Positions 33,417-46,559 of a stretch of 64,000 bases of DNA are shown here, in pieces (the first letter of the stretch is position 1; each line of letters starts with the position of its first letter). Where the stretch lies: positions 15,355,403 to 15,419,402 of the forward strand of contig NC_040022.1 of assembly GCF_000972845.2 (NCBI RefSeq), given 5' to 3'. The translations under genes were made by a program, and so were the position numbers. The notes beneath the pieces were generated by a model. It was not told the origin of the DNA. It worked only from the letters and a program-made list of their open reading frames with translations, and ran no database searches. The stretch comes from Larimichthys crocea (Eukaryota; Chordata; Actinopteri; Sciaenidae).

Positions 33417-34135
33417 GTACAAATATGATGACTTGTGGTTAGAATACGATGATATTTTCTGAGTCTATTTGTAGGAATTGCGAGAGATAATCATTTCTGA
33501 ACACTACAGTGTCAGTGTTGCTGCAATCACTGCAGATTGTTTAAACTTGTTGGAGAAAGACAACTCAATAAAACTATCATAAGAGCAATTAAGTGCCATG
33601 CTAATGATTTTAAAGGACAACATAAGGAGTCAATGAACAGCAGCACAAGGCCTTTCATTTGAATGTTTAGCAGAAGAAGACTGCCATCTACTGACTGATA
33701 TGTGGTACACACTTCATGATCTTAAGAGCTGTATGGACCAACTTTAGGCACTAGGGAGCAATGCTGTTACACGCTCCTTATTGCTGCTTATTGCTGTTCA
33801 TTACTCTTCACAGCATCTTTGGAGTGCAGTGTCATCCAATAGCACTGCTGTTCTGTGATCTGAGAGCCAAGAGACATTTACCTTTAGTGTTTTCCTTATT
33901 GTTCCTAATTGTTCACATGGGTTTGTGCAAGTTTATCACCTTGTTTAAGTGAAGTTTGGTGTAACAGTAACTGTAAACCTTCAGTTTTAGTGATCTGATC
34001 ATGTTTTGAGCATCCTTGTCTGACCTCAACTTTTATTTCCCATCTCCCGTGACAACTTTTTTGTAAATCGGTAGTGATATCCAGTGTATCAGCAGACCGA
34101 TGGGCTGTTAAAGACATGGTACATTACTGGTTACC

Positions 34136-34141
34136 AATAAA
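34136..34141 (+). terminator. Likely ticam1 polyadenylation signal
   Basis: AATAAA, 720 nt after the stop, followed by a T-rich stretch. A closer AATAAA lies near 33568, so a shorter 3' UTR is possible. No other gene separates it from ticam1. Confidence 0.5.
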
Positions 34142-34539
34142 TTCATTCATTCATTTTATTTTTTGTTTTTGCTTTCATGCTTAACTGTGACCTACCCACA
34201 AATCTCTGTGAGCCAAACTGCAGGCTGCTTTTAATATTTCAGACTAAAAATGAGGACAAGCTGTGATACAAACTACCTGAGGATCAACATCAGGTAAAAA
34301 CACTTCATTAACACTTTTCTTCTTGCACTTCCTTGTTATCTGTCTGTTTTTCCTCATGCAGTGCTTTTTCTGATGCACTTTGAAGGTACTTTATAATTAC
34401 ATTTTTCTAATTCTTAAGTGCCATCCACGTGGAGAATGATGCTATAAGTGATGTCTGCTTTTTGTTTATTGTGTAGGTTATAAGATACTTCTGTCTGTTT
34501 GTTGTATTTTGCCCTTTCTACTCTAATTCTGTAGTGTAT

Positions 34540-34615
34540 ATTACACTTCTGCTGCTGCAATAAGCGAATTCCCCTGTTTGTGGGATAAAGTATAATCTAA
34601 TCTAACAATGTAGTA
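34540..34615 (+). repeat. 3' tail of a LINE-type retroposon
   Basis: 'cgaattcccctgtttgtggg' followed by 'ataaagtataatctaatcta' matches the typical end of fish L2/Rex-type LINEs (GGGAT(C)AATAAAGT then short tandem units). Confidence 0.5.
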
Positions 34616-35149
34616 GTACTGATGTATTGAAATAAAATTTAAAAAGTTAAGAAAAACATAATTTTAATGATCAGATGTTTGAGTTTATGTTAATGTTCTC
34701 AGTGGTTCTCAACTAAAGAAATGTGTCATATTGTCACTGTCAGGTGAAAATCCTTCAGGATATGTGTGATATGGATGACCAGGTTATGTCTGTGCACTAA
34801 TTTCACATTCATGCTTCATTTCTGCCTTAACCTCGCGTCAGAGGAGGCTTAAGTGTCATTCTGGTGTGACATACGTACAGTAAAAAAATCAAACATGTTT
34901 TCTGTCATATGCTTGTACCTCACGTCAATCTTTGCTTCATTAATCCCTGATAAGTCACAAAAACAAGATGTCTCTGTATTTTTTTCTGCCATAGGGGTGT
35001 CCTCTTTGTTCAGACTTGTTTTTGTTTATCAGCCAGCCGATCACTGACTCTTTTTTCTGTGCGATCTAATTCAGCCTAAACTATTTAATCTTGTGTACCC
35101 TCTCCTACAGCCCAGGTTCGGCCCTTCTTTCATCATTTTGTCTCATAGT

Positions 35150-35500
35150 AATCTCTGATAAGTGTGCAAAACATTGAAACTTCCTATTTGATTGAAAATG
35201 GCATAAAGACATTTCATTGTTTTTGGAAAAAAATATATGCAGATTTTAAATTTGATGCCAGCAACATATTTCAAAAAACGTTGGGACAGTGGCAACAAAC
35301 GACTGGGGAAGTTGTTAAATATTAAAAGAAAACACCTGCACAAACATCTCACAATTAATGAGGCTGTCTTTGTGCTATTTTCAATGATATATGGGGTTTC
35401 AATGTTTTGCACATCATCACATTTTGTTTCTATTTACATTTTTACACACCCTGCACACATTTTTACACAACTTTTTTTTTTTGGAAACAGGGTTGTGAAA
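35150..35500. repeat. Tc1-like element derivative (internally deleted)
   Basis: 'aaaaaacgttgggacagtgg', 'actggggaagttgttaaa' and the end 'tctatttacatttttacaca...ggaaacagggttgtg' match termini of a Tc1-like transposon family common in fish. The transposase region between them is absent, so it is a non-autonomous remnant. Confidence 0.55.
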
Positions 35501-35639
35501 GTACGTACTCTGTCTGTTTGGTGTAATGTAGTGGTATAAAAGTCTTACAAAATGCAAATACTTGTGTCAGAAGAAACTGTGCTTAAGTCTGAAATCAGCA
35601 TCTCTTTCCTAATCCGAACGTCCTTCAACAGAATCAGTG

Positions 35640-36110
35640 TAAAATAATCAGTAATATATTTTATTGATCAGGCACTATCGTCGCTATCTGATCTTCACGT
35701 CTCATATCAGAAAATCATTTAAAATGATAAAAATAAAGTTAACAAATAAAACTGGACAAAAGACAAACTAAACTGCCTTTTCTCACTGGTTACTATATCA
35801 GTGCTTTGTCAAAATAAGGTGAAACAAAACAAAACAAATTAGAAATGTTTATTATTATCTGTTAAATTTGTCTCAATAGTAATCAAATCTATCATATAGA
35901 GTGGGAGGGTCACTCTTAAAGTAAGCAACCATGCTTACACTACACTAAATATTCTTTTCAACCTTTTCAAAACTCTAATAAAAATGTCTAGAATAAGGAT
36001 ACAGTCATTCTGTTTATATAAATATATGTTGTGAAGAATTAAAGTCCTCCTTCCTCCACTTCTCCATGGAAACCACATCTGGGAGTTAGTCAAAAACCCT
36101 CCTTGGAGTT
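35640..36110. other. ticam1-camsap3 intergenic, nothing recognised
   Basis: AT-rich sequence with no coding or repeat signal identified. Confidence 0.4.
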
Positions 36111-36119
36111 AACTCCACC

Positions 36120-36420
36120 TTGGTTTGTATTACACTGTGGTGACTCCTGTCGCGGCAGTGAATAGACTTGGGGGTGGGTGGACCGCGCATGCGCAGTGCG
36201 CTCTATCCTCCAGACCAGTGCGGCAGGAAAGGCGCAGAGAAGACGCCGCGGAGAGATAGAAGAGAGAGGAAAACAGTTAGAAAAGAAAAGGAGGAACAAC
36301 ATGGACACGAAGAGCGCCTTCAGCTGATCATAGTGTCCTCTGGTGTCGGGCTGTGGCTCCTCTCCTCTGCCGCACAGCCGCTCCGTTATGTATAACCTGA
36401 GGAGGAGAATAATGTCAGGG
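36120..36420 (+). promoter_or_regulatory. CpG-rich camsap3 promoter with an NRF1 site
   Basis: A local CpG-dense block 350-650 nt upstream of the camsap3 start contains CGCGCATGCGCA (36184-36195), a full NRF1-type palindrome. No TATA box is near, as expected for a broadly expressed CpG promoter. The stretch 36421-36769 is presumed 5' UTR. An in-frame TGA at 36728 precedes the start codon. Confidence 0.6.
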
Positions 36421-36769
36421 AGCGGAGGAAATCTTCAGAAATCCTGCTCCTGAACTGCGCTTTAAGAATATTACTTAAAACTGGAGGATGGTTCGTGTGT
36501 GAGAGAGGAGCGCCTTTTTTATTTATATCCAACTCGTCGTGCTCTCCAAAAAAAAAAAAAAGGAAAGAAAAGAAAAAAAATCAAGGCCACGCTGAAAGTT
36601 TTTTTTATTTTTTTCTGGAGAAGGGAAATTTTTGCTGCATTGAATTCCATTGGACGGGATGTCATCCGCAGTCAGGAGGAATTCTTCAGGCTGACTGCTC
36701 CTCCAGCTGCACTGTGTATGTGAATCCTGACAGACAGACAACACACACACACACACACAGACAGAAAAG

Positions 36770-39700
36770 ATGGGAGATGCGACAGATGACAGAGGGATGA
36801 GACGCACCTTCATCGTCCCTGCCATCAAGAGCTTCGATCACTATGACTTTACCAGGGCCAAGATATCATGCAGCCTGACGTGGCTGGTGGCCAAGGCTTT
36901 CGGCTCGGGTAGGTGGCGCCTCTTAATCGTCTTCATCTCTGGATTAGATTAGTGGAAAACATTGTTAAGATAATCATCTAACTTGTGTAATAATGTGGAC
37001 TGATGATGACTTGGACCAGGGTGTTTAGAGGCGGGAGTATTGTGTAAACAACAGCCTGTAATCAGACACTCACTGCCTTATTCTCTTGTTATTATGAATA
37101 CAAATTTATATTTGTCAGATTATCTTCTTTATCCATAAACTCACATCAATCTCTATCTCTAGAGTTGGTGAGATCTTCTACATCACATGCTCATGTCACA
37201 GTGTTATTGAGTTTAACCTGTTGCATGACTAATGTTAATTATTCCCCTCTGCAGAAGTTAGGCCAAACCTATTATGTAACTCTCTGTGTCTCCGGATCTG
37301 TATTGTCAGCTTATACTGTTTGATGGCTGATCAACAGATGCAAGGACTTAACTTCTGCTTGCCTTTAGGGCTGCAGCCGATCAATCTTATTTTTGATTGA
37401 ATAATTTGTCAACAATGTCAGAAGATTCAATGCATTTTGATGCAAGTACAAATACATACAAATATCCATTCACACACCATGAAACAAATGTAGAAATACA
37501 AAATATTATAATGTAAGAAGCTAGTTCAAATGCATAATTAAGGGTTGATGAACAGTACAAGAAGTTCAAATGTACTTGTCGTTCTGTAAACACAGTCAAC
37601 TGCCCTTCTCCTGTCATCTCCTGTGCAGAAATCCAATGACTTCCTTCTATTTGTTTTACTTGCAGGCAAATTAAATGTTTCAAAATATCTCATCAAACGT
37701 TCCTAAAGCTTGAAGCATGGCTGCTTTTTAACATTGTTTAGGCCCACAGTTGGAACAGGGAATGTTAAGCATTTTTACTTGGAAGATTATTCCAACAATC
37801 AATATTTTGGACGATAAAAATGTCAGAAAATGCTGAATAACGCCCATCGCGCTTTCCTAGAGGCCAAGGTGACATCTCAAAATGTCCAAACAACAATCTA
37901 ACACTAAAATTAATTTAGTTTTCTACCACACAAGACAAAAAAGAAGCAAATCTGAGCAGAGTTAAGAAAGTTGAGAATCTGCAAAAAGGGTTAGGTATAT
38001 TTTATCAGAATATAGTGAATAATGCCTAATCACGTGTGCTAAAGGCCATGATGACATCTTAACTTATCTTGCCGCACTCCACAGATATTTCGTTTCACAA
38101 GAAAGAAAGAAAAACAAGAATTTTTCACATTTAAGAAGCTGGAAACAGAGAATGATTGGCGTAATTTACTCTAAAAATGACTTAAATTGTTTATCTTTGG
38201 CTCAATAAAATGTCAGAATATAACGTCCATCACTCCTTGTCTTTACTCAAGCGGACGTCTTAAAACGTTGTCTGACCAGAAGTCTTAAAGACAAAGACAT
38301 TCAGTTTACTGTAATTTAGGAGAAAGAAAAAAACAGCAAGTGAGAAGCTGAAAATAGGGAAAGTAGTGGGAGATCAAGTTTCTGTTTATCAACTATTTGA
38401 CTGATTGTTTCAGCTATTCTCTTCCTTTCCAAGCACAGTAAAATAGCTGCTCACAGTATAAGAGGACTGTTTTGCCTTTCATGACAGTAACAATGATGTT
38501 TTCATATGGATATGTATGTCAGTAACTATTCCATGTATCCGAGCTTTGGCCTGTGTCCTGTCATCAGTGTGGTCTGGAAGCAGCTCTGGCCTCCTGCCCT
38601 CATAAAGAGTAATTCCAGCTTGCTCTCAGCCTAGAGGTTTACTCCAGCTCCTAATGAATGCTTTTAACGGCTGCTCCTCAATGTACAGTACTCGGACAGA
38701 CAAACCTAGAAAGAGACAGATCAAAAGGCAGACGTCTGAATCACACCTATTGATCCAACAGTGAGCGCCAAACGGGCCAGCGTGACTCTTTTGTTGTTTT
38801 TACTCCCAGAGAACATGAAAATGGTGGAGAGACATACAAGGTAGAGGACAGCAACATGTGAGACCTGCGGCTGTTAGCATGTACTGTTGCCGCCGTGTTT
38901 TTTCCCCATCCCTCCAAGTGACACAGTTTTAGCTCCGAGCGCTGCCGAGAACTGTGGCCCAATTCATAACTAGTCCTCAGAGCCCTGTTTGGCCTAGTTT
39001 GGACGGATGAGTGATGGTTTAAATCTGGTGATGCTCAGATGTAACAACTTTCTCATTTGCTGAAAGTTTGTAGTAAAACTTTACACAGATGCAGATTGCA
39101 TGAGCACACGTAAAATGAACAGAGCATGAAAATAAAGCGCTTTAACAAGCAAGGAAATAGAAAAATATTCACAGTGGTTTTCAAAACTGGAGTTACAAAG
39201 TGATTTATAGTAAGAAAGAGGAGGTAAGAGGGAGATAAAGAAGATGGGATGTGGGGGACACTAAAAACAAGCAGAATGGAGTGAAAATCAGAAGAAAGGA
39301 ACACAAATGGGTTTTAAGATGCTGTCTGAAGATGTGGACTTTTTTTCTGTGCATGTGGAGTTGTCTGAGTGCATGTATAATAGATATCAGAGCTTAACAG
39401 TCTTGACGTGTCTCCACATTAGCATCATATGAAGTTGGAACGCCCGTCAGCAAAGGACCAAACAGAGGTCGCCCCAGATTTTAACGATAACGCTTAAGTG
39501 CTAGCCTTATGTATTCAAGCACTGTTAAAAATCCCCGCCAGACACATATACTCACATACTACACACATAATACTTCCAGTTCTTCCAGAAGAAAAGCTTC
39601 ATTAACCTGTTAAAAGTACATCTACGCCCTCTCTTGTTTGGTTCGAAACTGCTGGACTTTTTCTGAAATTAGTGTGTGTGCGTGTGTGCGTTGAACCATG

Positions 39701-41998
39701 ATTGGCTTCTAGACTAGTTCCTGTCCGTCTGTGTGTTAAACTCAGATGTAAGGACAGCATGTACATCATTCTGGACAGTGAAGCCCAAACATCACGTGAG
39801 GACTTTAAGAATCAATGCATGAGCAGCATTGATTTTTGTACAGTTCTTTCAGGGCTAATGTAGCCGGGGGTTACTGGTCACTGTCTGTGCATTTGTTTAC
39901 CTCAGCGTAGGTTCAGTCTTTTTGTGGTTTTGTGGTTTGAAATTGAATATTTAATCAATCCTGAAACTTGACAGATTTCAAGTGGCTCAATTTAAGCGGG
40001 CAGGTGAAATTTTTGACATCTAAGTTATAATTTGATGGTGAGTTTACACCAGAGGCTTATATCACATTATCCGCTGCAGCACAGACACCACAATGATTTC
40101 ATTCAGCTCATTTAGAAGATTAGATGGAGGGAATTCTTCAACTCTATCAGTATTGCTCAAAACAAAGATGACCATGGGTCGCCAAGAGAGTATCCTCTCC
40201 AGCTATAAGGAATGAATGCTGGGTTTCTTTTAAAGCTATGAGGAAACTGATCAGTAAAGTCAGATGACGTAAGAGACATGTGAACATGAATACTCTTCCT
40301 TGAAGTGAAGGGTTTTTAATGGCTCTCTGCGTCTCTGTGTTTCATATGTTATGGTGCTTTAAAATAAGAAGCTAACTCATGCTCCAGTGTAGGACAAGAA
40401 ATAAACATTAGCCGCCAGCCATCATTTAGTAAAATGCTATTATCCTATAGCTCAGATGTTAGAGCGGGCCTGGCTGTTAATTGTAGGGTTTGTTGTTAGA
40501 CGCACAGCTTCTAGCTGCCCCCAGCTGTCCATATGTCATTGAGAAAGACACTGAAACCTAAAATTACTCCTATTGTATATACGAAGGAAACACATGCAGG
40601 TCGTTTTGGACCAACAAATCTTTTACATTTGCATTGGACATGAGTACATGTATGTGGTTTTGTATGTATGCGTTTTAGCCTCTTTCAGGTCATTGTTTTG
40701 GTTTTATGGCTCATAACTTATAGAGTCGCTCTTAGCCGCAGCGAGAACCAACTGTACACTACCTGCCCAGCACCAAATGACAGCTTAAAAGGCAGATATT
40801 TCCCTCAGGAGTTAGTAGAGACCAAATACAGCTAAAAAAGAGAGCGAATATTGGACTTATATTCCTGAGGAGGACAGAGATATGAATCTAAGTGAATGAT
40901 AGGTTTGGAAAATGAGCAACTAGTTCCCCTAAAAGGTGACTAAAAGGTGTGGTATGTCAGTGTCATGTTCACAGCTGGTTTCCCAAAGAAGCCCAAAAAA
41001 AAAACATGTCATTGATGGTTAAAAGTATTTTTTTATTATGGAGAGTAAGCCAACAGCCGAGTACAAACATATAAGCCAAAAATAATATTATAATCTCTAT
41101 AAAAACTTTAGAAATCATCACAAGTTGTCAGCACAGATTACTAATTAGATTATTATTATTGTTTTTTCTTTCAAAGAGAGTTAGCCTGAAGAGCAGAGAT
41201 AAACTCTGCTGACCGTGATGTTGTGTATGCTGAGCTGTGATCCCAGGGGGCTCCAGGGGAGCAGTCTTCTCATGCCTGGACTTCCTGTGGCAGCTACTTC
41301 CTGTCTGTTTCCTCTTTGATGGCCAGCACAAAGGAGAGCGTTTTTACTTGACGAGGCAGATTTTCATGAACTCTAGAAAAACTCTCCGTGTTATCGTAGC
41401 CCGCTTATGTGTACGCAAAATGCCAAACTTGTATTTTTGTGAAAGGTTTCTGGGTGAAAGAGTGTACTGTGATGAACCATTTCTAGCATGATACTATAAT
41501 AATTCACAGAGATGTCGCTTTAGTTGCCAAATTTGTATTCTCCGAGGTTGAATCCTTTAAGTGCAGCTCCTTTAATTAGCTTTATAGGCATTCAGACACA
41601 AGTTGGATGGATTTAATAGTTGTGACTAGACACAGGAGGGCTTGTTATGAAGTAGATGTTGATGTGGTTCAACATCTGCCTGTTGCTCTAAATATCTCTT
41701 TTTATCACGCAGCGCAGGGTTATGGGGAGGGGGCTGCACTAACCACAGCTGCTGGAAAACTGCAGAGGTTCGATCGTGCGCTTAATGGAGCTTCAAATAT
41801 TACATTTTTATTATATTGTTTTGTTGAGCTCTTTTGCTTCTACAATGTTGTTGTTTTGGACACAGAACAGAAGGCTGTACCTTTAAGACAGATTCCTTTA
41901 GTGTCCTTTGTTTCCTTCAGTGTGATTCAGAGGCAGCCAGAAAGGAAATGACCCCACACACCAGGAATACACACTCATACTGGAGCATGCAGTGTTCT

Positions 41999-42063
<65 letters not shown>

Positions 42064-42341
42064 TCCTATGCAATGGTCTTGTCTGACACACAGAGGATAG
42101 AGGTGCATAGAGTATGTATGTCATCCAATGACAGATTGATGACTAGTGTAGTATAACTTTGACTCAATGTGTGGTTAAGAAACAACACAGTCAGAGAGAA
42201 AAGTATGTAACTCCTGGAAGCGTAGCTGTGTGTATGTGTGTGTCCAGCTATTTTCTTTAAATCAATTTCACAAGATTGGGTACTGCATGCGTTGTATATT
42301 TGTAACATAAACTTCTACCTACACACATAGGCTACAGTATC

Positions 42342-42389
<48 letters not shown>

Positions 42390-44207
42390 CAGCTTTGTGC
42401 TCACAAGATGCATTTTGTGGAGATAAGCATCAACAAATATACATGTGACATTGGTGTGTTTCTTAGTGTAATGGAGAAAACTCTGTCTGCAAACTTTTCA
42501 CCTCTAACTGACGTCATGGCTAATGAAAGTGATGATGTTCAGGAGGTTTCGTGGTGCATGTCATCTTTTTTTGGGTGTGTGCCGCAAGCTTGGAGCTGGT
42601 TGTGGGCATGAAGGCGTGGCTCTGAGCTACAATATACTGTAGTGAAGCCATGGCAACAACAACGAAGGTAGTGAACTATAGAAAGAATTGTAACATATCT
42701 TCTTTTATTGCCTGGATGTATTTACTGTTTGCATCTCTGTCGATGTTGGTGTCTGAGAAGAGAAGGAACTCTAACCTTGTATCCTCTCTGCTCTTTTTCT
42801 CTCTCTCTCTCACTTAGATGCAGTACCAGAGGAACTGGCCGAGCCTTTATACAGGGACCAGTACAACCAGGAGCACCTGAAGCCTCCGGTGGCCTGCCTG
42901 CTACAGTCTGCAGAGCTCTACTGCCGGGCGGGGAGCCTGATCCTTCGCAGTGATGCCGTCAAACCTTTACTGGGACACAACGCTGTCATCCAGGCTCTGG
43001 CCCAGAAAGGCCTGTATGTCACTGACCAGGACCGACTGGTCACTGAGAGAGATCTGACCAGCACACCTATACACATGGTGAGTGGATCTGACCAATTAAA
43101 AACATGTGCATAAATGTATGTGCACGTTCATACTCCACTACATGTGTAGTGGAGATATGTGATGATGTGTGGAAGTGGATCGCTTGATTTAGATCTCTGT
43201 TCATTCATACATCTCACAAGTACATAAGCATATCAACCAGAGTTATCACCAAGGATTATTATCCATAAATTGTCTATAAAATGTTCAAAACAAGTTAAAA
43301 ATGGCACAATTTTTCAGAGCTCTAGATTTATTTTGTCAGTCAACTAACTGATTAATCCGCTAATTGTTTCGGGACTATAGTACCAGTGTATGTTGCTGTG
43401 TGCTTGGCTGTGTCCTCCCCTCGTGGAGAATAAGTGGGTTATATGATCGTGTGTTTGTGTGTGCCGCTCCATGTGTCCTACTGTCCTCCAAGATCTGTCC
43501 GTTGAGAGCAAAACAACCGCTAATGACGGGTTTCCTATAGCAACCCATTACTCACTGTTCGGTCTCTGTGTCATTAGACAGCATCGGGCAAACATGCCCT
43601 GGCTCACACCACCAAGGGATATTCTTGTTGTATGTTGTCAGTGTTGTGTGCAGCAATGGATGGTAGAACATAAAAAGATTGTCATGTACATTTATTTTCA
43701 TTATTGATTGATATCAATCTGATATATATCTGAATGTATTCATTTTTAAGTTGTGTTAGCCCAATGTAATGTCTTTTTATTGCTCAACAGTCCAAAACCT
43801 CAAAGATATTCAGTTTACAATGAGAATCCTCACATCTGAGAGGCTGGAAGCTAATTTGCCGCATTTCGTCTTGAGAAATCACTCAAACAGTTACCATAAT
43901 CTTCTGTTGATCCACCAATCAGTCCATTGTTACAGCTCTAGAACAAAACACCGTCACCTTTTACTGGATGTAAGCAGAGTGGAAGAGATTCTGAGGCCCA
44001 AAAAGCGTTAAATTTATGGTGTTTTAGTGAAGAAAGGAGGGCGAGTCTGTGGCAGCTTGATACAGACACACTGCTAGCACATGCATGGCTGCAGACCGGG
44101 CACTTCTGCTGACGCCAAAAGGTGTCTGCATTGCAGTGCACGCTCTCTCTCTCTTCCCCCACCCTCTCCCGCTCTGTCTGTCTTACCGTTTCTTTTCTCA
44201 ACTCTCT

Positions 44208-44254
<47 letters not shown>

Positions 44255-44441
44255 GTGTGTTTTTGCTACCTTCCATCTTCTGTCTCCATCTCTCGCCTCC
44301 TGTTGTTTTCAGCCTTTTCTAATATCTCCTCTGTCTCATGCAAACTCTTACTGATATGGATTAAATGAGACTGGGACATTCTTATCACCTGAATATTTAA
44401 TTGAAGCTTAAACATATTTCATCAAGCAGCACCAGTGCCCA

Positions 44442-44478
<37 letters not shown>

Positions 44479-46154
44479 GTTGTTTTTTATTTGGCCTCTT
44501 TTTGTGCTCTCCATTTTTACGGCTCTAGAGGGTAATTCAAAGTCACTAGTCGAGGACATTTTTATGTTTGCAGTTGATTGTTCTCACTACAAAACACATC
44601 GATTGTGCATCAAGAGTGTCATGAAACTTGGAGTGACAGGCGGTGATCAGGTACAACGCTTAATGACCCTGTATCCTGTGACACCTATAAAAGTAAACGT
44701 GTAGTCCCTGGCTGTGTCTGTGATTCTGTGTGCATGGCAGGTGATTTAGTGGTAGTGTTAAGCAGACAAATGGAGCCTGTAGCCCCTCGACCCCCGAAGA
44801 CTATTGACCTTCATTTGTGTGTTGCACATCTGTGCAATTTGTTACTCTGTCTATCCTTATTGTTGCTCTGTGCCCTTCTCAATTTAATAGATTGGTTCTG
44901 CAAAGTAGAGGGACCGTCTGTCTGTGTGTGTATTTGTGGACTCAGCAGGATCATTTCAGTCACGCTGAAGTGAAGGCTTTTCATTTTGGGTTATGGTATA
45001 TCTGCAGAGAAAATGATGACCTCATGGTTTTCCAAATAGTGTGCAACAGAGAAATAACTCATGTCAGGCAGGAGGAGGAGGAGGAGGAGCGTGGCAGTCT
45101 GTCAGAGGACGAATAAAGAGAGAGAGGGAAGGAGGGAGGAATGGAGTTTTAGGGACTGCCATTTGGCAGTGATCCAGGAGGAAGTAGGAAAGTAGAGCAA
45201 GAGAAGAGAGGAAAGGGTGAGTGTGGAAGTCTGCGAGAGGACGAATGGAAAGGAGGCAGATGGGGAAGAGCTGTGGAAAAGCGGGATGGGGAAAGATAGA
45301 GGAGAGAGAACGAGAGAGGAGGGTAAGGTATTGCCTCTTTGGCAGGCGGGACAACGTGTGTGCCAGAGAACAGAATGGAAAGGGCCCACTATTAAATATG
45401 GCCATCTGGAAAGAGGGGGGAGGGTGACGGGGTAGGAGAAAAGCAGAGTACATGTGGAGCAGGGAGGGTTGAGGAGAGGAGAGGAGAGAAGGAGGACGTG
45501 ATGTGCACTACTGCAGCACGGTGGAGGGTGGGGTCTCACTGAGTCAAAGCACGTCTGGTGCACAAATGAGAGCCCCCCCCCCCAACACACACACACATGA
45601 ACACACTCCTCCAAAGAGCTGTCAGACCTCCAGCATGTGCACAAGACCCATGTGCCCTTTTCTAGCCCTACCTTCCTGTTTCTCTTGGACTTTTTTTTCT
45701 GGTTTGCACATGTTCACACGTGCAGCCCTCTGTGTGTTAAAGCACAGAGGGCTGCAAGTGATGGGAGACGGAGAGAGAGAGAGAGAGAGAGAGTAACATA
45801 GCGGTAATTGAATTTTCCTGCAGAGGGGCGTGTGCCTTCGTCTAGAATCTAGACTCTAGTAGCTTTCTGCCAAATATTGCTGAAAGATTTGCCGGATAGA
45901 GAGAGATAGCAAGCGTGGTCGTTATTTTTACAGGTAGTTTGGCCAATTGCATCTTAGCTGTCAGCACACACAATAAGACACTCAATAGAGCCAGACATGT
46001 AGGTGTAAAGTTGCACAATAAAAACACTTGAGCGCTGCTCAGATGTAGGTCATTTCTGAGTGTGTACCTGCGCTGAAAAGACACTTAGGTTACTTTGATT
46101 ATCTGTTTGCTCAGCTGTATTCTGCTTTCCTATAGATGCCTTTGATCAAGGGCG

Positions 46155-46199
<45 letters not shown>

Positions 46200-46382
46200 A
46201 GACTCATGCACCCGTACAGCAGTAGTGGGAATGAATACTGATGCTCCTGTTAGATAGTGTGCATGAGTGTACTGCAGGTCTTTACAGCTCTTTATGGCCA
46301 GTGTGTGCCATTTCCACAGCCTTATAAGGCGTGTCTGTCACCATGAGTGGTTTAGACTCGTCTCCCCACCCACACACACACA

Positions 46383-46413
<31 letters not shown>

Positions 46414-46525
46414 CAAAGGTCTTTGTGAAGGGATAATAGACAGCATGTCTTTTAAATCCATGCTGTAGTGTCAACAGTAGAGACGAGAACAGTGCGAAGA
46501 TGTGTAAGCAGCAGCTCCATATACA

Positions 46526-46559
<34 letters not shown>

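Larger units (their letters stand above)
36909..42817 (+). other. camsap3 intron 1
   Basis: 5.9 kb intron with a composite repeat (37367-38416) and two CA tracts near its 3' end. No embedded gene is seen; frames are short and unlinked. A GCCATGGCAAC motif occurs near 42646. The acceptor has a long CT tract. Confidence 0.6.

Noticed and set aside
45064..45644. Overlapping long frames on both strands at the purine-rich stretch
   Set aside because: Open frames on both strands arise from GGA/GAG composition. The predicted proteins are runs of P, S and L without structure.
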